In this document: positions 33,855-46,329 of the stretch, one piece after another | Layout of the letters: every line of letters begins with the position of its first letter | Position numbering within the stretch: position 1 is the first letter of the stretch | Origin: Malachius bipustulatus | Lineage: Eukaryota; Arthropoda; Insecta; Coleoptera; Melyridae | Direction of reading: 5' to 3' | NCBI GenBank assembly: GCA_910589415.1 | Contig: OU342635.1 | Span: 35,800,929-35,864,928 of the forward strand | DNA length: 64,000 bases | Made by a program: the position numbers and the translations under genes | The notes under the pieces: generated by a model | The model's input: the letters and a program-made list of their open reading frames with translations, nothing else | The model's database searches: none | What the model was told of the DNA's origin: nothing

Positions 33855-35083
33855 CTGAAACAAAAATCAGTTAAGTGAATATAAACTGTTCTACGCAGCA
33901 CCGAGTTTTGGAACAGAAATTATGAAATTTATTTTTAGAATCAAATTTAATGACGAATAATAATTATCCTGCTGTGGATTTTGCAAAGTTATTATGAATA
34001 TAATTGAATATAATATGTTCCCAACAAACACAGAGTTATTTTTGTAGCTTATAATAATTGTTTCTAAATTATAATTTGAGGGAAGAGACGGTTTCGTGCG
34101 TTCTTTAAAATAAATATTGGTCTCAATTTATTTTGCATGTATTATAATAACACATGTTTACAATAATAAAAGCAATTAAATAACTTAAAAAAAAATAAAT
34201 GATATAACAACGATAACGTTTTTTATCTTTAATGAAAATGGTGGAACGTTTCATCACTACATACACCCTTATTACATAAAGATATTTGACGGTTTCGGTT
34301 AAGCAAAACTGTGATTTTCAAAGTAGGTAATTACAAATAATTTGGATGATTCATTAATGGAAACGCTGAATCTCTTCAATATTTTCGTCTGCGAGAAGAT
34401 CATTTAACTCACCGATAGATATTTTCCTGATTAATTAGTTTCCAAGGACGCAAATATTTAAACAGAGGGGAGAACTGGATTAAGTGACTAAGTTTAAGCT
34501 AAAAAAGTATACATGGCAACATTCAGGGATCGAGACGTGAACTATAACAAGCAAAAATATGGCCATCAAAAGATTATAATTACCTATCGAAAGGTACTTT
34601 TAGGGGATTTTAATAAAAGGGGATGCTTTTATTAAAGCGAAAGAGTTAGGTATCTATCTTATTTTTTGTAAACTTTTCGTAGTCATGAATATACACCCTG
34701 TAAACTAGTGCTAGTGGTATCGTAGGTAGATTTGGTATAATGCAATCAAGAGCATGTGGTTCTGAATTTCACAAAATCCAAATGGAAATTGCAATAACTT
34801 TCAAGTGTATTCCAAACGAGCTGTGGAGAAGTTGGAAGCTCATTTGTATCGTATTCATGTCCTTATAAAATAGAAGTAGGTAACTGAAATGAAGGAATAA
34901 AATATTCCGCGAATGTGAGAGTGGTTTACCGTATAATGAAATCAGATTTTATGAAGCATTTCATGTTATACTTACGCTCGATATAATAAAACAAGATAAC
35001 ACGGGGCTTTAAATATAACACGCTGTTAGCACCATATCAGACTGTAGGACTAACTAGGCGGGGTGCGCGATTACAGAAATTTA

Positions 35084-35212
35084 CTATCGATTATTATCGA
35101 TACTGGAAAATATTCGATAAAAATCGATTAATCGATATACAATAACCATCGACAATATAATAATTATCGACACTTATGCAATCATTATTATTGGTATAAT
35201 ATCTATCGATAA
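35084..35212. promoter_or_regulatory. Cluster of ATCGAT / TATCGATA motifs
   Basis: Six ATCGAT words and three near matches fall within 130 bp, one of them a full TATCGATA. In Drosophila this is the DRE/BEAF-type core. The cluster sits within an intron of the LRR gene. Regulatory function is inference; AT-rich repeats could also produce it. Confidence 0.3.
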
Positions 35213-35574
35213 TTTATTATTGTTACTGTTGTGTGTTTATTATTAATTATACCTATGGATTAATGTTTATTGCAACGATGATTGGTGCCTGGAACACGTG
35301 ATTAGTCTTACAATTTGGAAGTAGATGGAGATCCATCCCTTGCAATGGTGGCAACAAAACGGGTTGGATCAAGACATTTCAACATAAAATTAAAGATAAA
35401 AACTTCAACGCTGTTCACATTGAAAATAGCTCAAGAAATGAGAAAACGGCTTACATGTTCCTTTCTTAACTTTTCATGTTGTAACCTATTATGTATGTGG
35501 TTTTAATTTCTATACAAGGGATTAAAATTATCAACTACATATTTATATTTCCCTTGCATCATCGACCTTTGATA

Positions 35575-36361
35575 TGCTTTTATAGAAGCAGTCGCCCGCT
35601 TTCTAAACACGACACGTAACAATGCAACTTCTTGGCACTGCCTTATACCGTGATTTTATGTGTTTTATTCCTTATCATATTTCCCTTATCTTAAGACTTG
35701 ACGAGTTGACCTCGCGGCTATCTTACTGAATTGTCCTAAACCTGAACTATCTAAATTTTCCTTAAAATCGTCCGACGCTTTCTGTACCTTTCCATTGTGC
35801 CTAGCTATTATAATTACACCGGCTTAACTTTCATCTCGCATTTCCACCTGCTTGCTATTTCGGGATCGCGACGTATTTCCGGCTACCTTCATTTATTTTT
35901 TCGCTTTATCGATTGTTGTAATTTTCATTTTCGTGGGTGGAATACCTAGCGACTTACTATTGTCTTTGCAAGGGGTTATTGTTTAATTTATGATTTCACA
36001 AAAATCTTCCACCCGGCGGTCTGTATCTAGGTCAGCTCATCCTTTCATCACGCGTTTCGAGAGTGTCTTTTACAATACCCTGCCTTAACATCTGGTCTAG
36101 CTTGGCCGTTTCTTCGATGTATTTCTAACATGCTGGGATGTGACCAGCTAGAGCGCTTCGCTTTTATGAATATCTAATGTGCTGACAGGGATCGTTTATT
36201 TGCCGCAATGGCGCGTAGCTGCGTTTTAATTTCCAAACAATTTTACCTTTAGGTAATTACGTACCTATTCTTGCACTGTTTGCTTTTTCGGTTTGGGTTT
36301 GTTTAACGAGGGAGATGGAAATAATTTCCTTATCATCCTACCTAGGTGCGATCCATTTCAC
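35575..36361 (-). repeat. Dispersed repeat, copy 2
   Basis: Reverse complement of 1865-2646, about 85% identical by eye, with the same outer end (GGTGCGATCCATTTC on the plus strand). Truncated exactly at the TATAAAAG end, so downstream hairpin units are missing here. Confidence 0.6.
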
Positions 36362-37087
36362 CATGTATAATTTCGAGCGATAATATTGCCAGGGAACAGA
36401 AATAAAACGATTCTTGAGTTAGAAGTCATAGAGCTTGGGATCCGGGGATCTTGAGAAGACTTATAAGATTTTTTTGAAGAAATCTGGTAGGGACACCAAC
36501 ATAAAATCCAATTATAAGTGACAGTATAGCTTATCCTGTCTAGTTGAAGAATTTTTTTTGTAAAGTTGGTAATTATTTACCTCTTCACTTTCACTGTAGC
36601 TTCAGATTAAAGAAGACTAACATCACAATTCAAATCACATACTGGCGACATCTTATATATTGCAATGATGTTCTGGTACTCGCTGATCTTATTTCAAAAC
36701 GAACTGACTAATGAGAAACGTGAGGAAAACTTTTACACGCTCCACGTAAACTCAATGAATGGTAATATTTGTTGAGTAATACTTAAGTATATTAAATTCG
36801 GGGTTATTCGGGTGCTGTTCAATAATCTTCAAAAGTATGAATAATGTATTTTCAACTCGAGGAGAACACATATTGAACGGGTTGTTATACTCTGATGACA
36901 CAAATAGAAAGTACGTTATTACTTATTCAGCTATTCAAATGCGTGTAAATATAATTTTCGGCAGTTATATTCGGTTTCGGTATACTTTACGTTAAGTTCT
37001 TATACTTTATTTAATTATTCATGAACATCAATCAGGTTTTTCTTTAAAGAGGGTGATTTATTAACTCACCATTAAATTGTGACAAGT

Positions 37088-37420
37088 GGAAGGTGAGATA
37101 CTTTAAAAAAGAAAACTTCATATACTCATATGTCCGATTTCAATTATTTACGGACTTACAGGAACTCAAAGTTTCCAGCATAAAGAGCCATTTTTAGAAT
37201 ATTTTACTTTACCTTGGCTTTAACAGTTTATATAAAAAAAACGCCGGTAGAGGGCACAATTATTTATTTATTTTTTTCTTATACAAATAAGTTAAAGTTA
37301 AATAAATATTCTTAAATTGGCTCCTTATGTAGGAAACTTTGAGGTCCTGTAGTTCCGTAAATAGGTAATTGGAATCGGACATATGAAGTTTTTTTTTTAA
37401 ACTACTTCACCCTAATAGAT
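37088..37420. repeat. Small inverted-repeat element
   Basis: Arms at 37089-37215 and 37305-37412 share CATATGTCCGATT, TTTACGGA and ACTTTGAG on opposite strands. Centre is low-complexity TTTA. About 330 bp, MITE-like, no coding capacity. Confidence 0.55.
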
Positions 37421-37592
37421 GACCCTGTATAACAATGATGAAATATGTCGAATCTAATCACTATTGAACCTAAATAATTTTTTTTTATTATAATTAACCT
37501 GCTTCAACCGTTTAGGTCATTAGCAGAATGGGCCTAAGTGAATTTACATTGATGCGTTACTATGTTTAAACATTCATTTATCTCTTAAATAT

Positions 37593-38531
37593 TAAGGCCC
37601 ATTCTATACGAGCCACAAAAACGCGACCGATTAGTCGCTTAGTCGCTTGAAAATTTTGCCCATTCTATACGAGCGTGTAGACGCCGCGCCTTTGTAGCGC
37701 GTATAACCGGCGAGTGAAACGCGACCCATTCTAGACTAGCGACAAAACGGCTCATTTTTGATATGGATCCCGTACCAGTTGGGTGCATCGCTGTTCACCA
37801 ATTAACCTTATCAAGTTTGTTGGCCAAAAAACGTAAAAAAAATACGTTGGTGGGTACACCTGGTTGGTGCTAATCGCCTGACCTTAGGGGTGTTTCATCT
37901 TAGCTTCGCAGAACATCAGAGATATCCTGAGAATATCCTAATTTGCCTGTGAGTAAATCAGGTCGTGTTCTTGTAGGCTTCAAAAAGAATATGAATTCAA
38001 AGGCGAAGCGGGGTTTCGAAAGGTTTCGAAACGGTTTTCCCCTCTCGATAAAGCGCCCCAGGCAATTTTTTTTCAATATCCAAGGTCACGCAATTTCCTA
38101 GCACTCGAAAATATTTTTCGTCTTCGAAAATTTGACGCCCACAAAAATTTGCCGCCGCAGGCAATAGCCTACCTAGCCTAATCGGAAATCCGCCACTGCA
38201 AGCACATCAATGATGTGCACTATTAAGATCGTGGACACGGCACACTCATACGTGTGCCGTGTATCTTGGACTGTAATAAAAAAGGACAAATCGGCTCGGC
38301 CGGCCAGACGCTTGCAAGTTGCTACTTGTAGAATGACACGCCGGTCTCCGGCGTGCGACTTTTACGTAACCTCTTGCGTTCAAAACGCCGACACGCCAAC
38401 GAACGCGTCCACACGCGACCGCAAAGCTGCCCGTATAGTATGCCCAATTTAAACTCTATGGTTCGGTGACACACGCGTGTCGCTCGCAGGCAAACGGTCG
38501 CGTTTTTGTGGTTCGTGTAGAATGGGCCTAA
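37593..38531. mobile_element. PIF/Harbinger deletion derivative
   Basis: The element 37596-38528 has inverted ends GGCCCATTCTATACGAGCCA on the left and the near-complement on the right, and is flanked by a TAA duplication, the 3-bp TWA target of PIF/Harbinger. Inside, MDPVPVGCIAVHQ (37762 onward) leads to a basic KKRKK run and then, one frame over, RWWVH...G.FH, the N-terminal signature of Harbinger-type transposases. The catalytic part is gone. The 38210-38452 ORF is chance. Confidence 0.7.
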
Positions 38532-38594
38532 TACATTTTTAGTTGTGAAACTTGTTATAAAATTTTCATATTCTTTCTGTTAGGTCTGTTATTC

Positions 38595-39242
38595 TTATAA
38601 AGTTGAGAACTTTGCTGATTTATCATTGCTTGTGCCTAGAGCTTGTTGTAGGCTATACGGAATGTCTGAGAGAAGTCTGGTTTCTTCATTTAGCGGGCAG
38701 TCGATCAGGATATGGTGTACGTTGACGGGGACTTCGCAAGCGTAGCAGAGTGGGATAGGTTCCTTCTTTAAGAGATGTTCATGGGTGGCCCTGGTATGTC
38801 CCAGCCTGAGTCTGGATATAATTGACTGGTTCTTTTTGCCTTTGGGGAGTGGAAGTTTTGTTTGTACAATTTTCTTTATTTGTTTCAGTTTTGATGTTTC
38901 TTGATTCCATTCTTCCTGCCATTTTTTTATGGCTCTTCTCTTGATCTCATTTTCGATGTCTGTTTTTGTGTGGATGTTTTGAGGGATGTTGATTTCTTCC
39001 TTTGTTGCATGCTTTGCTAGGCGGTCTGCAGTTTCGTTACCGCTGATATTGACGTGTGATGATGTGAATATGATAGTGTTTCGGAGTCCATGCCTGGCGA
39101 TTTCCGTCATCAGATCTCTTATTTTTCTTGCCAGTGGGATTTTAGAATACATGTGTTTTATAGCCTGAATTGAACTTAGGGAATCGATGCAAATGACGCT
39201 ACTTGGTATGTGATTGTCCCTAAATAATAAATAATTTTTTTT
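38595..39242 (-). pseudogene. LINE RNase H / C-terminal fragment
   Basis: Open minus-strand frame. Upstream of the first ATG it reads VICIDSLSSIQAI, then HVNISGNETADRLAK, the RNase H motifs of Jockey/I-type LINEs. Next come SRLRLGHTRATHEHLL and CYACEVPVNVHHILIDCP, the terminal Cys/His knuckle. The 5' part is missing; the 3' end lies almost against the Harbinger end at 38528. Truncation at the 5' side is usual for LINEs. Confidence 0.8.
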
Positions 39243-40233
39243 TTAATCTTTGAAAATACACAATTGTTCGATTATGCTACCGTTAAATCATTTTCATTAG
39301 GTAAGTACATAAGTAGGTAATGTTAAATTTGGAAAATATTATTCGAGTATTCTGAAATGTTTAAAAATAAAATTTCTCTCGCTGGATCGAACTAGCAAGA
39401 TTCAATCTGTAAAGATGGCAATATCCAGCTTGCGTATTAACATTTTGGTTGTCTTCCAGGTCTTCTTCCTGTGATTAGTTTTTCATCTCTTACTCTCCCA
39501 GTCGATTAACACCTTGTTTATTAGTGTTCCCTCTAGAATCGTCGTTTTGCTGTTATAACTCGTAAATAACTCTTCAGTTCCTCGCAACTGTGCTGCTTGC
39601 TGAATCATTTATGATAATTAACTCCTTTGATCGCACGCAATATTTTCTTTTCAGTAGCTCTTCAATGGGGCTTTTGTTTTTGACGTTTCAGCTCGAGTCT
39701 CTCACGTGTATGTAAATATTTCTCTGCACCCCGATTTTAAAGCATCAACTTTGTTTTTAGCGCTCGTATATTTTGTTTTATCATATTATTATAAATGCTT
39801 TTCAGAGAACTAGCAGTTGATTGTTTTCTTCCACGCTTCTCGATGGAAAATTTAGTTAATTTACCGAGTCAAATATTTTTTTTATTAATTTAGTATTGAA
39901 ACAGATATTTTAACCTTTGTATTCAAATTATATCACAAACTCATATTTTTAAGCGGGGTTTATTTATAAAGGAGTTTCTGCGAAGGATTTTATAAGAATA
40001 CGAATCTGTTCAACTCAGATATGAAATTTTATAAGGACTTTTAAACCTGGATATTTATTAATTCTCCCGGTTATAAAATGGTCGTGAAAATTTTTAATTT
40101 GTTTAGGTATATAAATAGAATTAATTTGGTTTGGAGTTGTCTCACCCAATGTAGCCGCTGGAGCTTTCTTGTATACATTTCTTGAGGCAATTCGAACATA
40201 ATTACATTAGAGAAAGGACATCTTGGAACTTAC

Positions 40234-40414
40234 TCGTTTTTCTGTAGATTAAGGAAAGTAATAGAATCGCCGTATCCAGAAAAAGCGTCTTCCGCAATTT
40301 GGCTGATGTTGTTAGATCTCAGATCCAAATGCCTGAGACGATGAAGCCTGTTGAGGGCGTCCTTTGGTATCGTATGGATGTTGTTATCCCCAAGCCTTAG
40401 GTACTGTAAATTCT
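40234..40414 (-). CDS. Secreted LRR gene, coding exon 6
   Basis: Residues 290-349. TTTTCAG acceptor; GA|GTAAGT donor leaving phase 2. LRRs LQYLRLGDNNIHTI, LRHLDLRSNNISQI and ITFLNLQKN. Confidence 0.9.
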
Positions 40415-41212
40415 CTGAAAAAAAGTGAATTAATGAAAACATGAAAAATATTTTGAACGAAACTGTTTGATGGAAAATTAAAATTAATAAATGAGGTTGT
40501 AAGGGCAAACATAACAGCATTTTTTGACCTATTACCGTTAAGTGCCTATTGGAAATTAATTAAATACAATGAAGTTTTTTTAAGCTTAATGTATCTTCAA
40601 TTTGAAGCCTTAAAATGTATCTAACCTTAATCTATATTTACCTTCACAAAAGAACAGACTTCTTTTATAATTCTCCCGTGTCCTAATTATGCAATAATCG
40701 CGAGTATTTCCTTTGAGTTTTCCCTAAACTCAAAGCTGTGCATACTATGGAAATTGTATTAAACATTGTACAAGATTTCCCTGAGGAACTGTGACGAGAT
40801 GGAAATATTCTTTATTTAGAACTTTGACATCAATTTACATTTCAAATAAGCTCATTGGTCCCCATTTTAGCTACAAGAGCACCGGCGAAGCTACGGTTAC
40901 TTAATATATGGTAGTTAGTTACTTAATAGCTTTCTGAAGAAGTCTAACCAGATTTAGGTAATATTCTTAATAGCTCAAGTCTATTTCCAGTAGATGTTTC
41001 CAATTTGTGTATTTTTATTCAGACACTCCTATCTATTGCATGTCTTCTTACGAACAATTAATTTGAAACAACAAGTGAGTTCTTGAATCTAGGAGCAACT
41101 CGAACCATGTTTATTATAATCAAGGTAAGTACACTTAGGAAATCATAAAAATGTAGTAAAAAATAACATTAAAAAAATGCTAAACCATTTAAAAACAGCA
41201 AATTTTTCTTAC
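40415..41212. other. Intron 5
   Basis: Nothing recognised. Confidence 0.5.
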
Positions 41213-41365
41213 CTTCTAAGCCAGCAAAAGCTTCTGGATCGATCGTATCTATGTTGTTCCCATCCAGTTCTAAAGAATTGAGGAATTTCAGATGCGAAAA
41301 AACCCTTGAAGTAACTTCTCTGAGCTTATTGTGTGCCAAGCCGAGAGAATCCAAATTTTCCAATC
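41213..41365 (-). CDS. Secreted LRR gene, coding exon 5
   Basis: Residues 239-289. TTTTTCAG acceptor, GAAG|GTAAGA donor, phase 1 at both ends. Two LRRs, LDSLGLAHNKLREV and LNSLELDGNNIDTI. Confidence 0.9.
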
Positions 41366-42321
41366 CTGAAAAATACAGATTTAGGTATAGATAAAACACT
41401 ATAAAGTTTCCAGCCTCATCAAAATATACGTGACTTGGGATTCGATGTGCGAAATCGACTTGAAATATTGCTCCGTGGTTGCAAATGACTTTTTATAGGC
41501 TGACGGGGTAGATCTTAAGAGGTGACAACAAAAACGCTACCTACTGCATATTTTATTTTATTTTACAAATTTAGGGAAAATAGATTTATTGCTTGCAAAT
41601 CTTTCAATTTCATGTCCAACTCAGCAAGGCTCTTCTTGAAAATTTATCTGAATAACTATTACATTTTATTCATCGCCTCGCGTTTTTATATCTCTTTTTT
41701 TCATATTTAAAGTTGAACAATACAAAACGTATTTAAAATAACGAATAGTTTATTGTTCTTGCGAAACTAACCATATTTTAAATCCAGTTTTTCCTTTGTA
41801 GAAATGTTGAAACTCAGAATTTAGAGTTATACTTCTGAACTTTATCTCTGAACTTCTGAATTACCTCCAACCACAAGTCGAGTGGAGCTAATGAGAGCCC
41901 GGAACTCCTGGACATTAAATTTCAAGGAAGGTCTGCAAGATATGCTTGTAATTTTAGAACAGATTTAATCTTTTAATAAATTTCTTTAATAAATTTTCCA
42001 GGGCAATTCCTAGATAGAATGAAACAGGAATTTATAGAAACAGCATTCCTTTGGAATGAGTTACCATTTTTAACTATGTAAGTGGTAAATATGCAAAATC
42101 TTCGAAATATCTCCAATTTCTCAAAGAGATTTGAAATTTTTTATTTGAATTAGCTAACAATCTGAGTACCTACATCGAGAATAACATTTTTTAAGATTAA
42201 ACGTCAGATAAACTTTAATTTTACTTTCTTGATACTTATTACATAAAAGACTGTAAAAATAGTATTTGAAACTCCATAAAAGAGATCAAAAAGTTGATAT
42301 CTATACACACGCGTTATTATT

Positions 42322-43802
42322 ATAGTGGCGTGTGTGAGTCGGATGAACATGTAAATATTTTGAGCCGGAACAAGATTACTTCCCCCCCTCCCCGTTTTCG
42401 AGAATGCTGAACACGGTGCCGTTATCAGAATTTCTCTTTGGGGTTGCGCAACCCCTCAAAACGGCCAAAAACCACCCCCTAGAGAGATAAACCGCGCTTC
42501 AATCCATTTCCCTGCAAAAAAAACCTTCCCCCCGTTTTCGAGGATGCTGAGCACAATGGAGGTGCTGGACATCGTGTGCGACCCCGACCAACCCCTCCAC
42601 CGGCCAATACTCACCCCCGAAATGGGTGATTTTTTTTATGTATATGTAGGCCTAACGATGAACTTTTTCGAAGAACTTTTTGAAAATTCAAGTACAGAAT
42701 CACAATGGCCATAATTTAAAATTATTTTGGAGTATAAAGAGTGTCCCATATGACAGTGACATATCAAAGTTATGTTTTTTTTTTAATGGAAAGCTCCTAT
42801 GTTATTGCATTTTTAGATTGTCTGAGAAGAGGAAATAAGATTGTCTTTTACAGTAGTTGTTGTTTAAATTCAGAAGTTTGTGACTTATAGACAAGTGAAA
42901 ATTGTAATTTTTTTAAGTTCAATGCCCTATACAACGAAAACGGCTAAAGATAGAGAAAAACGGCTTACATGTCCTTATTTTAACTTTTCATGTACTATCC
43001 TTTGTAGATGAAATGTAGATGTAGATGAAATGTTTATACAGGGTGATAAAAAATTTGAAAAAATCTGAGATTTCTCCACGCGTCGCCAAATAAAAAAATC
43101 AAAGAAAGTACAAACTATACCATAGGATAGTACATAAAAAGTTAAAATAGGGACATGTAAGCCGTTTTTCTCTATCTTGAACCGATTTCGTTGTACAGGG
43201 CCTTGAACTCGAAAAATGACGATTTTCACTTGTTTATAACTCAAAAACTTCTGAATTTAAACACCAACTGTAAAAGCCAATATTATTTCCTCTTCTCAGA
43301 CAATCTAAAAATGCAATAACATAGGAGCTTTCCATTTAAAAAAACATAACTTTGATATGTCACTGTCATATGGGACACTCTTTATACTCCAAAATAATTT
43401 TAAATTATGGCCATTGTGATTCTGTACTTGAATTTTCAAAAAGTTTTTCGAAAAAGTCCATCGTTTGCCCAACATATACATAAAAAAATCACCCATTTCG
43501 GGGGTGAGTATTGGCCGGTGGAGGGGTTGGTCGTGGTCGCACGCGATGTCCAGCACCTCCATTGTGCTCAGCATCCTCGAAAACGGGGGGAAGTTTTTTT
43601 TGCAGGGAAATGGATTGAAGCGCGGTTTATCTCTCTAGGGGGTGGTTTTTGGCCGTTTTGAGGGGTTTCGCAACCCCAAAGAGAAATTCTGACAACGTCA
43701 TCGTGTTCAGCATCCTCGAAAATGGAGGGGGGAAGTAATCTTGTTCTGGCTCAAAATATTTATAATTTTCGGGTTTTTTTCCGACTCACACACGCTACTA
43801 TT
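42322..43802. mobile_element. Large foldback element, arms about 690 bp
   Basis: The left arm (42322-43010) and right arm (43118-43802) are reverse complements at high identity, separated by about 108 bp. Ends read ATAGTGGCGTGTGTGAGTCGG-like on both sides. The arms contain GC-rich blocks (GTTTTCGAGGATGCTGAGCA, ACCCCCGAAATGGGTGA) unlike the surrounding intron. A part of the left arm is absent from the right and the reverse, so it has diverged somewhat. No transposase. Mirror ORFs in the arms are not genes. Confidence 0.8.
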
Positions 43803-44300
43803 ATGGGTTGCCTAAGCTAAGGAGTATAAGCTGATTTAATAACATTTTTATGCTTAATACACATATCACTCTGATATGATACTTTAATTTTGCAATTCTA
43901 GGATAATATTTGTCATTTTCGAAGTAACTAGATATACAGCGGGTATTATAAAAGCTCATTAAGTTAACGGAGAGATTTCTGTGGCCATTTCTGAAGAAGG
44001 TATCGAGTCTACGTGAAATTTTTTAAATTTTATCTAATCTTGACATTAAAGTTACTACAAAAATGTCAATAAAAGTCATTTGACGTCGATATTAGCTTCA
44101 AAAGCGAGCACAGAAATCAGCCCGTAAGCCTAATGAGCCTTTATAATACCGGCGTGATATTTAAATTTTCGCAGGTGGTCCTCGGAAAAATAGTTTTACC
44201 TATAGGTGAGATTTATGAAAATATTTACAAAAATATATCTGTCACGTATAGTCGACAAGTAAATTCCATTGCATATTAAGCATGAGGTAATTGATTCGAA

Positions 44301-44317
44301 GTGACGTGACGTGACGT
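44301..44317. promoter_or_regulatory. Triple overlapping TGACGT
   Basis: GTGACGTGACGTGACGT holds three TGACGT half-CRE words sharing their T. Could bind bZIP factors; function unproven. Confidence 0.2.
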
Positions 44318-44370
44318 AAAAGGGTTAAGTTATGCATGAAGAATAGTTGAAGCTATTCATCTTATTATTC

Positions 44371-44526
44371 TTACGCCCGAATTCACAAACGATAATTTCC
44401 CAAATAATTACGTAATCAATTATCCCCATCTCATTCTATTGCAAAAAAAACTGCATATCTCCATCTCACTCATTTAAATAATTACGTAATTATTTAGGAA
44501 ATTATCGTTTGTGAATACGGGCATTA
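44371..44526. mobile_element. 150-bp palindromic MITE
   Basis: Element 44374-44523 with inverted ends CGCCCGAATTCACAAACGAT and complement, and AATAATTACGTAAT in both arms. Flanked by TTA on both sides, a PIF/Harbinger-like target. Nearly the whole element is two arms around about 50 bp. Confidence 0.6.
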
Positions 44527-45125
44527 GACTAATAAACTTTTCCCAACTTCGATCCGTGTCTAATGTGCGCTTTAGTCATTTATGTATTATGAAGAAGTAA
44601 TTTAAAATATTTCATGGTTTGCATAATATCATGTTTACCTACGTAAACGATTTTTAGGGATAGTTGTCCAACATTGGATTATATTAAAAAACAATTCCTT
44701 AAATTTTTTGTAGGGTGAAAAAATTGCCTTTCAGATACCTAATTTTCACTCCACTTCATTGTACTAATGTTTTCCCGACCTAGGAGAACCTATGGATGAG
44801 AATACTTTCCATTCCCTTTGTTACTTCTATAATTAGAATAATCGTATAACCATCGCACGATTTACAGCGGAACAAAATTACTAGAAACTAAAGGAAACAG
44901 CTGATTTATCAAGGGAAAATTCCAGACCCAGAAACCCACAATTTCCTTCTGTCTCGATTAATTCTCACGCTGAGGAGTCTAGCAGTTGAAGGGAGAGGAA
45001 ATCGATCTTCATTATTTAATTATTATGATTCACTGAGGATCGAGATGCTATTCCTGCCTCATACACGGCAGAAATAATTCACAAGAAGAGATATGAATAT
45101 TCAAACAGTAGTTCCTTCATCTTAC

Positions 45126-45262
45126 CTTCAAAGTCACCTTCGTTGATCTGCGTGATTTTGTTCTCCTGCATTTCTAATTTTTTCAGCATCGTTAAGATAG
45201 AGAGGGATTTCTGAGGGATAGCAGTGAGTCCATTACCACCTAAATTCAGTCTCTTCAGTTTC
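45126..45262 (-). CDS. Secreted LRR gene, coding exon 4
   Basis: Residues 193-238. TTTTTTGCAG acceptor; GAAG|GTAAGA donor. Two LRRs, LKRLNLGGNGLTAI and LKKLEMQENKITQI. The 5' part of this exon plus its acceptor is copied at 47406-47514. Confidence 0.9.
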
Positions 45263-46329
45263 CTGCAAAAAAGAGAATTGTAAATATTAAAAGTGGAAAG
45301 ATAAGAGAAGGTTTTTAACATCAAAAGTCGAGAGAATTTCAGATTTGGAGAAAGTGGCTGCCAGTTACAACGTTAAAATTATACGACTTGAATGGTATTA
45401 AAAAATAAGACGATTTCTTGATAAAAAAAACAAATACTTTTTCATCATTAAAACTGAAAATTTCTCTCTTGTCTGGTAAAAAAACTTTGTTGTAATTTTT
45501 GTTTAAATGTATATTTTAAAGAACTTAATATTTTTCAGTTAATTCTATTTAATAATTTTATGCATACCTATATAGTGATTCGCGCTAAATTCAATGTTTC
45601 ATCCAAATTTATATCTATCTACAATTTCTCTCTTTTGTAAATATCGTTATTACCGCATACGAGAGGAGTATGCTCATATCCATTGTTCCTTTGTTCCTTT
45701 GTTTGAGATAAGCGGACGAAATAATCGGATTAGTTTAAAATTTAGAATCGCCATTTATACTTTCATGTATTTACCTACCTCGAATTCTGCATGAGTTAAC
45801 ATTAAAATAATAATAAGAACAAAAATTAACCCTAGCATTACGTTGTAATTCTATATTTTAGTGCAGGGTAACGAGTTTTAAGTCCTGGGGGAATATGTAC
45901 CTGAGTTGAAAGAGATTGGATCATAGTTCATAATAATAAAATTTAATCCATTTAATAGAAAGCTGCTGATAATGTCTGATCTGATAATATATGAACCTGT
46001 TTTCATTAAGAAGATATCTGTTAATTAAGAGGCAGCAACTGTGAGAGGAAATAATTTACGTGCGAAATACGTTCTAGGGTGTCTTTTCTATCCCTTAAAA
46101 CTGTAGGAAAAAGTTAACTAATTTTCTACTGACTATCTTTTCGCCTTTTGACACCCCCTTCAAGGGAGATCTCAATAGGAGTTGGCCGATTGTTTATTTT
46201 CATTTCATTTCTATATTATCAAAAGAAACCATCCCCTAATTTTTCCCCTTATTCACTGACACCATATTGATATTAAAAAATTTCTTTGCAAGTCTATTTT
46301 AATCTAATAGGTATGAAAACTTGAAAATC

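Larger units (their letters stand above)
33855..40233. other. Intron 6, transposon-rich
   Basis: 6.4 kb. Contains, in order, an ATCGAT cluster (35084-35212), a fragment shared with the 42 kb foldback (35431-35505), dispersed repeat copy 2, a small inverted-repeat element, a PIF/Harbinger derivative and a LINE RNase H fragment, each listed separately. 39245-40233 shows nothing recognisable. Confidence 0.6.
41366..45125. other. Intron 4
   Basis: 3.8 kb holding a large foldback (42322-43802) and a MITE (44374-44523). 41366-42321 and 44524-45125 show nothing else. Confidence 0.55.

Noticed and set aside
38210..38452. 80-codon Arg-rich ORF
   Set aside because: Falls within the GC-rich part of the Harbinger derivative; composition alone explains it.
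42975..43661. Three ORFs of 84-89 codons
   Set aside because: Mirror-image readings of foldback arms; no domain and the same sequence opens on both strands.
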